This document shows, piece after piece, positions 1-6,099 of a stretch of DNA of 6,099 bases (positions are counted from its first letter, which is position 1; every line of letters starts with the position of its first letter). Below the pieces are notes generated by a model. That model worked only from the letters and a program-made list of their open reading frames with translations, did not search any database and was not told the DNA's origin. The stretch comes from Candidatus Rifleibacteriota bacterium (GTDB lineage: Bacteria > UBP17 > UBA6191 > JACPRK01), in the NCBI GenBank assembly GCA_016213865.1, contig JACQZL010000331.1, positions 1-6,099 on the forward strand, read 5' to 3'. Position numbers and translations under genes: made by a program.

Positions 1-1
1 C

Positions 2-1852
2 GACCTCAAGGGCAAGCGCAAGATGATCCTGCAACTGGTGCAGCTCATCACGACGGTCCACTACCTGCACTACTTGCAGTACCAGGCCGGTTCGTTCCTC
101 GAGGCGGTGCTGCGCCAGAAGATGGCCGGCAGCAGCCAGGTGCAGGCGTTGACGCGGTCGGAGCTGGCGCAAGTTGCCGCCAGGGTGAACCGGGGCAAGA
201 CCAGCCTCCTGCTGATGCTCAACGCCCGCCAGGTCTACGGGCACGTCGTCCTGGCCTACCGGGTCGCCAAGCTGACCGACGGCAGCACGCTGATCGAGGT
301 GTACGACTCCAACGTCCAGTACGGCACCGAGAAGCGCGCGAGCGTGCTGAAGGTCGACCCGGAAGGCAAGGTCGGAGGTTACTACCGCCTCGAACCCAAC
401 GGCACCTTGAAGCCTGACGCCATCTACGACAGCGACGGCTGGTTCTCGGACCGCGAAAACCTGGCGGTCATCGACCTGCCCAACGTGTCGTTGAGCCGGG
501 AGAACCGGGACGCCCTGGCGAAGAAGACGCTGGTGGCCGATGCCGAGACCGCGTACCTTCTGGCCGGCGGACAGTTCATCAAGAGTGTCACCGAACAGTC
601 GCCCCAGGAATCCAGCCTGCGGGCCGACACGCTGCAGTTCCTGCGCAACATCCAGGCCATCCAGACTTCACTGGGCCATCCCCCGGCCGAGCAATTGCCG
701 GAGGACGCCGACGTCACCGCCATCAACCGCTTCCTGGAGCGTCACGCCGACGCCGGCATCCGCACGGCCTTCCCTTACGCCCTACCCAAGGGCATCTCTC
801 TGACGGACACGAAGGTCAAGCTCGACGAGAAGGACCCGAACCGGGTCGAGTTCCAGACGACCCTGACCCTGGACAAGGACGGGCCCCAGGACAAGCTGGT
901 CAGCGTGCTGCAGCGCAGCGCCACCCTGTCCGAGTACCGCGAGCTGGCCGACTGGGTCGCGGCAACGCGCAAGAACGTGGGGCCGACGAAGATCCGCGCG
1001 CAGCTCGACACCGTCCTGGAGAAGAAGAAGATGCCCGACGGGATGGCCCTCCAGTACGGGGTGATGCCGACGCTGCGCGGAACCCACCTGGTTCTCGGAG
1101 ATATCGAACCGTCCAAGCGCCTGGGGACGCACTACCAGATCGAAGTCTCCAAGCCGACCCTCAAGGGAGGCCTGGCCACGGCGATGGACCGCGTAGGCAT
1201 CGTCGGGCACGACTACACGTTCGACTACACGTTGGTGCCGGCCCGGTACACCCCCTCGGAGATGGGCCATCAGCTCCAGCTCACGCCGCAGATCGACCGG
1301 AGCGGGCGCGTCACGCTCGAGGGGATGGACCTCGACCTGATCGGGCCGCCGGCGCCGGGCGGCGGCGGGCGCATCCGGCTGATCGGCCGCGGCAGCGCCT
1401 TCGTCGCCGTCAATCCGGTGATGGCCGACCGCGGCGTCAGCGGCGCGGCACGTCCTCTGAACCTCGACCTGATGATCTACCGTGGCAACCACATGCCGGA
1501 TTCGCAGTGGTGCGTCTACGTCGACGCCCTCGGCACGCTCAAGTTCCAGGACGGTGTCTTCAACCTGCTGGCCGGGGCCGTCACGAAGCTCGCCGACAAG
1601 CTCTTCCCGTTCATCCAGGGGCGCGTCAACGGCTACATCCGCGACGAATTGACGCAGCGGGTCAAGCTCGTCAAGCCCTTCCAGATCCAGGGCGCCCACG
1701 TCTCGACGACGCGGGTGTCGTTCCGGGCCACCGGGGCCGTGGTGGACCTCGAGGACCTGGCGCAGCAGCTCTTCCAGGTCAAGACACCCGTCGTCCTGCG
1801 GCGGATCGACGTCTTCTCCGACCGGATCGTCCTGGGCGCAGACCACAAGTGA
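2..1852 (+). CDS. Papain/C39-like fold segment plus long beta-rich C-terminal region, uncharacterised (5' partial)
   Basis: The reading frame is open to the left edge (codon phase begins at base 2), so the gene probably starts upstream; the first internal ATG is at 23. Numbering from that ATG gives 609 residues. Residues about 1-110 contain a helical stretch, then GHVVLAYRV (73-81) and IEVYDSN (91-97). This spacing is typical of papain-like and C39-like cysteine peptidase folds, where a strand carries the catalytic His (here H74) and a following strand carries Asp/Asn (D95, N97). The catalytic Cys would lie before the window, so activity cannot be judged. Residues about 110-330 are mixed and polar. 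Residues about 340-605 are rich in predicted beta strands, with a Gly-rich turn (443-449) and a late amphipathic helical stretch (512-550). That pattern is loosely like lipid-binding TULIP-type domains, but this is only a guess. No signal peptide can be judged because the N-terminus is missing. The downstream neighbour is aroC, 131 nt away, with no functional link seen. Being a real gene is very likely; its function is unknown. Confidence 0.8.
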   Translation, partial: DLKGKRKMILQLVQLITTVHYLHYLQYQAGSFLEAVLRQKMAGSSQVQALTRSELAQVAARVNRGKTSLLLMLNARQVYGHVVLAYRVAKLTDGSTLIEVYDSNVQYGTEKRASVLKVDPEGKVGGYYRLEPNGTLKPDAIYDSDGWFSDRENLAVIDLPNVSLSRENRDALAKKTLVADAETAYLLAGGQFIKSVTEQSPQESSLRADTLQFLRNIQAIQTSLGHPPAEQLPEDADVTAINRFLERHADAGIRTAFPYALPKGISLTDTKVKLDEKDPNRVEFQTTLTLDKDGPQDKLVSVLQRSATLSEYRELADWVAATRKNVGPTKIRAQLDTVLEKKKMPDGMALQYGVMPTLRGTHLVLGDIEPSKRLGTHYQIEVSKPTLKGGLATAMDRVGIVGHDYTFDYTLVPARYTPSEMGHQLQLTPQIDRSGRVTLEGMDLDLIGPPAPGGGGRIRLIGRGSAFVAVNPVMADRGVSGAARPLNLDLMIYRGNHMPDSQWCVYVDALGTLKFQDGVFNLLAGAVTKLADKLFPFIQGRVNGYIRDELTQRVKLVKPFQIQGAHVSTTRVSFRATGAVVDLEDLAQQLFQVKTPVVLRRIDVFSDRIVLGADHK

Positions 1853-1983
1853 GTCCCGTCGCCGGGGCGTATCTTCCGATGAGGAAAGGCCCCCGCAATT
1901 CGAGGCTCGAGTGACGCCGAGACCGCCCGCGCGGCGCCACCGCCCCCGGGCGTGAGAGGCCACGGTATCGGCTGCTACAGACC
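1853..1983. other. Intergenic gap before aroC
   Basis: The 131-nt gap contains no convincing terminator for the upstream gene, no recognisable promoter and no Shine-Dalgarno close to the aroC ATG. A weak inverted repeat, GCCCG (1925-1929) with CGGGC (1947-1951), has a 17-nt loop and no T-run. An 11-codon ATG frame at 1879-1914 is too short and featureless to call a gene. Confidence 0.5.
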
Positions 1984-3114
1984 ATGCCCAACACTTTCGG
2001 TCACCTGTTCCGGATCACCACGTTCGGAGAGTCCCACGGAGGAGGGGTCGGGGTGATCCTCGACGGCTGTCCTCCGCGCCTGGAGCTGACGGAAGCTGTC
2101 ATCCAGCACGACCTGGATCGCCGCAGGCCCGGCCAGAGCAGCCTCACCACCGCGCGAAAGGAGGAGGACCGCGTCCGCATCCTCTCCGGGGTCTTCGAGG
2201 GGAGGACCCTAGGCACCCCGATCATGATGCTCGTGGCCAACACCGACGCCCGTCCCGAGGACTACCTCCCGATGCGAGACGTCTACCGCCCGTCCCACGC
2301 GGATTACACCTACCAGGCCAAGTACGGCATCCGGGACTGGCACGGCGGTGGGCGGGCCAGCGCCCGCGAGACGGTCGGCCGGGTCGCCGCGGGGGCCGTG
2401 GCGCGCGCCTTTCTGCGTCAGAGCTGCGGACTGGAGGTGCTGGCCTACGTGTTGCGGGTCGGGAACCTGGACGCCCGGGTCGACCCGCTTGCAGTGACGG
2501 CCGCGGACGTGGACGCCAATCCGCTGCGCTGTCCGGATCCGGAGGCGGCCGGCCGGATGATCGCCGCGATCGAGGAGGCCGCCCGCGACGGCGACTCGCT
2601 CGGCGGCGTCCTCGAGGCGGTCGTTTCGAACGTGCCTGTCGGCCTGGGAGATCCGGTCTTCGACAAGCTCGAGGCCGATCTGGCCAAGGCGCTGATGTCG
2701 TTGCCGGCCTCCAAGGGTTTCGAGGTCGGCAGCGGCTTTGCCGGCGCGAGGCTCCGGGGTTCGGAGCACAACGATGTCTTCGTGACCGGGCCGGACGGAA
2801 CGGTCCGGACGCGGACCAACCGTTCCGGAGGCATCCAGGGGGGCATTTCGAACGGCGAGCCGATCGTGGTGCGGGCCGCCTTCAAGCCGACTGCGACCCT
2901 GTCTCGGGAGCAGCAGACGGTGGATGTCATGGGGCATCCCGTGCGCCTTGCGGCCACAGGACGGCACGATCCTTGCGTCTTGCCGCGCGCTGTGCCGATG
3001 GTAGAGGCCATGGTCCTTCTGGTCCTAGCTGACCACTACCTGAGGCACCGCGGCCAGTGTGGCGAAACCTCTCCGGCTCCTCGGGCTGGGCCGGAGAATT
3101 CGTCTACACTCTGA
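1984..3114 (+). CDS. aroC: Chorismate synthase (EC 4.2.3.5)
   Basis: This cytosolic enzyme catalyses the last step of the shikimate pathway: anti-1,4-elimination of phosphate from 5-enolpyruvylshikimate 3-phosphate to give chorismate, using reduced FMN as cofactor. The family signatures are all present in order. The N-terminus [17 protein letters not shown] ends in the conserved catalytic-site His (H18), followed by RRRPGQS (46-52), [14 protein letters not shown] (117-130, with the second conserved His, H120), [13 protein letters not shown] (240-252), [13 protein letters not shown] (279-291) and [17 protein letters not shown] (326-342, including D329). The length of 376 aa is normal for the family. 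The ATG start places NTFG at the usual position, although no good Shine-Dalgarno lies within 15 nt upstream; the nearest GAGAGG is about 24 nt away. The final 18 or so residues after HRGQ are a low-similarity tail that overlaps the start region of the next gene. The other aro genes are not in the window. It is presumably constitutively expressed; no attenuator or riboswitch was seen upstream. Confidence 0.97.
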   Translation: MPNTFGHLFRITTFGESHGGGVGVILDGCPPRLELTEAVIQHDLDRRRPGQSSLTTARKEEDRVRILSGVFEGRTLGTPIMMLVANTDARPEDYLPMRDVYRPSHADYTYQAKYGIRDWHGGGRASARETVGRVAAGAVARAFLRQSCGLEVLAYVLRVGNLDARVDPLAVTAADVDANPLRCPDPEAAGRMIAAIEEAARDGDSLGGVLEAVVSNVPVGLGDPVFDKLEADLAKALMSLPASKGFEVGSGFAGARLRGSEHNDVFVTGPDGTVRTRTNRSGGIQGGISNGEPIVVRAAFKPTATLSREQQTVDVMGHPVRLAATGRHDPCVLPRAVPMVEAMVLLVLADHYLRHRGQCGETSPAPRAGPENSSTL

Positions 3115-3845
3115 AGTTGAACGGTTCAGACACCACAGGTCCAGAGATTCGCCTCACGTGCCCCTGCTGCGGAACAGGGTTCACGAGTCCGGTTGCGATC
3201 GAGCAACCGGTCCTTCGGGTGCGCTCCGATCTCTATCGCCAGGCCGCGGGAGCCTCGCAACTGGCCTACCAGATCCACGCCTGTCCTCGCTGCGGGTTCG
3301 CCGGCAACCAGCAGGCCTTCGCCAGGCCGACGCTGAGCGAGGCGCACCGGGCCCGCGTGTTGCGCGACCTGATGCCGCGCGTGCGCGGCTACTACGAGGA
3401 GCCGTCCAAGCCCACGGGAATGCAGTCGCTCGCCGCGTTGATGCCGCGGTGCACCTCCTCGGTGAAGGACCGGGTGCCCGGACACGTGAAGTACCTCTGC
3501 GCCGCCATGGTGGCCGAGTGGCTCGGCGAGAGCGACTCGCTGGTGGCCGACTACCTGCTCAAGGCCGGCTGGTGCGCCGAGGAAGGCGGGCTTCAGCCCC
3601 GTGACGCGCTGCTCTCGGCAGTGGCGCACTTCGAGCGCTCCCTGGCTCGCCAGACCGAGCTCCGCCGCGACCAGAGGGCGACCGTGGCGTATCTCGTCGG
3701 AGAGCTCTACCGGCGCCTCGGAGATCCGGCCAGGGCAAATGCCTGGTTCAGCACGGTCGCCCGCGAGGTGGTCGACCCCGGCGAGCAGAGCTGGCTCGTC
3801 GACGCCGCCCGCCGCCAGCAGCTAGCACCCGAGGACTGGCTGTAA
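3057..3845 (+). CDS. DUF2225-like protein with two CxxC zinc knuckles and a TPR-like C-terminus
   Basis: From the GTG at 3057 the product is 262 aa. The N-terminal part has CPCC (35-38) followed by an RVRSDLY strand (54-60), then [18 protein letters not shown] (71-88) with C76 and C79. Two CxxC pairs around an aromatic-rich beta hairpin, the second in the form ACPxCGFA, are the hallmark of the DUF2225 family, whose molecular function is unknown. The four cysteines probably bind one zinc ion. Residues about 140-262 are helical, with a segment [21 protein letters not shown] (211-231) that reads like a TPR repeat, suggesting a protein-interaction role. There is no signal peptide or membrane segment, so a cytosolic location is expected. 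The start is uncertain. GTG 3057 has GAGG 11 nt upstream and overlaps aroC by 58 nt. A TTG at 3117 (residue 21) would begin just after the aroC stop, still upstream of the first cysteine, and is a real alternative. The close coupling suggests co-transcription with aroC. Confidence 0.82.
   Translation: MWRNLSGSSGWAGEFVYTLKLNGSDTTGPEIRLTCPCCGTGFTSPVAIEQPVLRVRSDLYRQAAGASQLAYQIHACPRCGFAGNQQAFARPTLSEAHRARVLRDLMPRVRGYYEEPSKPTGMQSLAALMPRCTSSVKDRVPGHVKYLCAAMVAEWLGESDSLVADYLLKAGWCAEEGGLQPRDALLSAVAHFERSLARQTELRRDQRATVAYLVGELYRRLGDPARANAWFSTVAREVVDPGEQSWLVDAARRQQLAPEDWL
3105..3110 (+). promoter_or_regulatory. Possible -10 element (TACACT) before the alternative TTG start
   Basis: TACACT matches the TAnnnT core of a sigma-70-type -10 box and lies 6 nt before an in-frame TTG at 3117. 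That spacing is what leaderless transcripts show in several GC-rich bacteria. No -35 box of quality is visible, and the hexamer sits inside the last codons of aroC, so it may be chance. If real, the DUF2225 gene would have its own promoter and a shorter N-terminus. Confidence 0.2.
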
Positions 3846-3853
3846 AGAAGGGC

Positions 3854-3872
3854 CACCGCCGGTTTTTCGGTG
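3854..3872. repeat. Small inverted repeat between the two convergent genes
   Basis: CACCG (3854-3858) pairs with CGGTG (3868-3872) around a 9-nt loop that holds a run of five T. A bulged C would extend the stem by GG/CC. It sits 8 nt after the DUF2225 stop. It could help end plus-strand transcription, but no T-run follows the stem on that strand, so I do not call it an intrinsic terminator. Confidence 0.3.
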
Positions 3873-3876
3873 CCGG

Positions 3877-3923
3877 AAAAAGGACCTCCGCCCATCCTTC
3901 CGCAAGCTCGGGATGAGCGGAGG
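3877..3923 (-). terminator. Rho-independent terminator of enolase
   Basis: CCTCCGC (3885-3891) pairs with GCGGAGG (3917-3923). After a single C/A mismatch, CATCC (3893-3897) pairs with GGATG (3911-3915), leaving a 13-nt loop. Read on the minus strand, this 12-bp GC-rich hairpin begins 16 nt after the enolase stop codon and is followed directly by TCCTTTTT (complement of 3884-3877). That is the classic hairpin plus U-tract arrangement in the enolase direction. On the plus strand the stem has no following T-run, so it should act mainly for the enolase transcript. Confidence 0.8.
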
Positions 3924-3939
3924 GAGAGGACTCCGCCGG

Positions 3940-5427
<1,488 letters not shown>

Positions 5428-5429
5428 TC

Positions 5430-6099
5430 ATGGCAGACCACAACTGGTACGGGACCTGGCTCTCACGCAAGCACCGCTACGCAGCCTGCGACCAACCGTT
5501 CGAGGAAGCCGACCGCTTCCACGCGATCGCCGCCGGTAAGGGGCTTCCTCCCATCCACCAGGTCTCCACGTTCCCCTTCCACAGCGTCCATGACGGGGCC
5601 GCTCGATTCCTTGGAGTCTCCAAGGGAGGCGAGCGCCCCTACGCGCGCATCTACACGCGGATGGGCAACCCCACGACCGAGCACCTCGAGCGCCTGCTCT
5701 TCCAGCTCGAGTGCCAGCACATCATCGACAAGGCCCTGGAAGCCGACGAGAAGGTCCCGACGATCGGCGTGCTCGTCTGCTCCAGCGGCATGGCGGCCAT
5801 CAGTTGCACGCTGCTCTCCTTGATCCGCGGCGGGGACGAGGTCATCGCGGGCAACGTCTACGGCTGCACGGACAGCTTCTTGCGCGGGCTGGAAGAAAAA
5901 TTCGGCATCAAGACGCACTGGATCGACGTGACCGACCTCTCCCGGGTCCGAGCCTGCCTCGAGGCGCACCCGCGGGTCAGCGCGGTCTTCGTCGAGTCCC
6001 CGGACAATCCGACCCTGGCCCTGTCGGACATCCGGTCCCTTGGGCAACTGTGCGAGCAACACCACGTTCCGCTGGTCGTCGACAACACCTTCGCCAGCC
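5430..6099 (+). CDS. PLP-dependent trans-sulfuration family enzyme, methionine gamma-lyase-like (3' partial)
   Basis: The first 223 residues are present and the gene runs off the right edge. The family (cystathionine gamma-synthase, cystathionine beta/gamma-lyase, methionine gamma-lyase, O-acetylhomoserine sulfhydrylase) acts on sulfur amino acids in the cytosol as tetramers. Visible motifs are LPPIHQVSTFPF (39-50), YTRMGNPT (75-82; Tyr and Arg that contact the PLP phosphate of the neighbouring subunit), CSSGMAAI (117-124; phosphate-binding loop), NVYGCTDSF (142-150; Y144 would stack on PLP), ESPDNPTLALSDI (189-201) and VVDNTFAS (216-223; D218 would bind the PLP ring nitrogen). The PLP-binding Lys is expected about 25 residues further on, outside the window. 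C146 after Tyr-Gly matches the position of the active-site Cys116 of Pseudomonas methionine gamma-lyase, which favours lyase activity but does not prove it. About 14 extra residues (roughly 95-111) separate the first and second PLP motifs. The ATG is chosen for its position; AGGTG 15 nt upstream is a weak ribosome-binding site, and an in-frame GTG at 5412 is an alternative start. Confidence 0.9.
   Translation, partial: MADHNWYGTWLSRKHRYAACDQPFEEADRFHAIAAGKGLPPIHQVSTFPFHSVHDGAARFLGVSKGGERPYARIYTRMGNPTTEHLERLLFQLECQHIIDKALEADEKVPTIGVLVCSSGMAAISCTLLSLIRGGDEVIAGNVYGCTDSFLRGLEEKFGIKTHWIDVTDLSRVRACLEAHPRVSAVFVESPDNPTLALSDIRSLGQLCEQHHVPLVVDNTFAS

Noticed and set aside
1879..1914. Eleven-codon reading frame in the gap before aroC as a leader peptide
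   Set aside because: It has no aromatic codon run, no following attenuator hairpins with T-run and no ribosome-binding site.
1925..1951. GC-rich inverted repeat as terminator of the first gene
   Set aside because: The stem is only 5 bp, the loop is 17 nt and no T-run follows.
782..1963. Long minus-strand open frame (393 codons) antisense to the first gene
   Set aside because: It is Arg/Asp/Val/His-rich with no family motif, mirrors the codon pattern of the plus-strand gene, and is expected by chance in GC-rich DNA.
2209..2967. Minus-strand open frame antisense to aroC
   Set aside because: It lies wholly opposite a well-identified gene with full catalytic motifs; its composition is that of a GC-rich shadow frame.
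5463..6065. Minus-strand open frame opposite the PLP-enzyme gene
   Set aside because: The plus strand encodes clear trans-sulfuration motifs over the same bases; the minus frame shows no homology or ribosome-binding site.

Overview
The window is GC-rich, densely coding bacterial chromosome with a G/C-biased third codon position throughout. It carries housekeeping and metabolic genes and shows no insertion sequence, CRISPR array, tRNA, rRNA or phage-type gene. The phylum cannot be fixed from the sequence alone. The combination of high GC, a DUF2225-type zinc-ribbon protein beside chorismate synthase, and weak or missing Shine-Dalgarno signals on several genes would fit a GC-rich lineage outside the usual model organisms (for example Myxococcota- or Acidobacteriota-like). 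That placement is inference only.

Layout: (1) positions 2-1852, plus strand, hold a protein cut by the left edge, with a papain/C39-like His...Asp-x-Asn segment near its visible start and a long, unassigned, beta-rich C-terminal part. (2) Positions 1984-3114, plus, hold a complete chorismate synthase (aroC). (3) Positions 3057-3845, plus, hold a DUF2225-like protein with two CxxC knuckles and a helical, TPR-like C-terminus; its longest reading overlaps the end of aroC by 58 nt. (4) Positions 3940-5220, minus, hold a complete enolase (eno) with every catalytic residue visible, a clear Shine-Dalgarno site, and a rho-independent terminator in the 94-nt gap where it converges on the DUF2225 gene. 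(5) From 5430 to the right edge, plus, lies the N-terminal half of a PLP-dependent trans-sulfuration enzyme resembling methionine gamma-lyase. It is divergent from enolase across a 209-nt intergenic region.

The genes do not form one obvious pathway operon. Enolase makes phosphoenolpyruvate, which feeds the shikimate pathway whose last step is chorismate synthase, but the two genes converge and so are not co-transcribed. aroC and the DUF2225 gene are the only pair that look translationally or transcriptionally linked. I found no convincing undescribed multi-gene system. The items most worth a second look are the uncharacterised cysteine-peptidase-like protein at the left edge, the start and promoter arrangement of the DUF2225 gene, the insertion in the PLP enzyme, and the hairpin touching the enolase ribosome-binding site.
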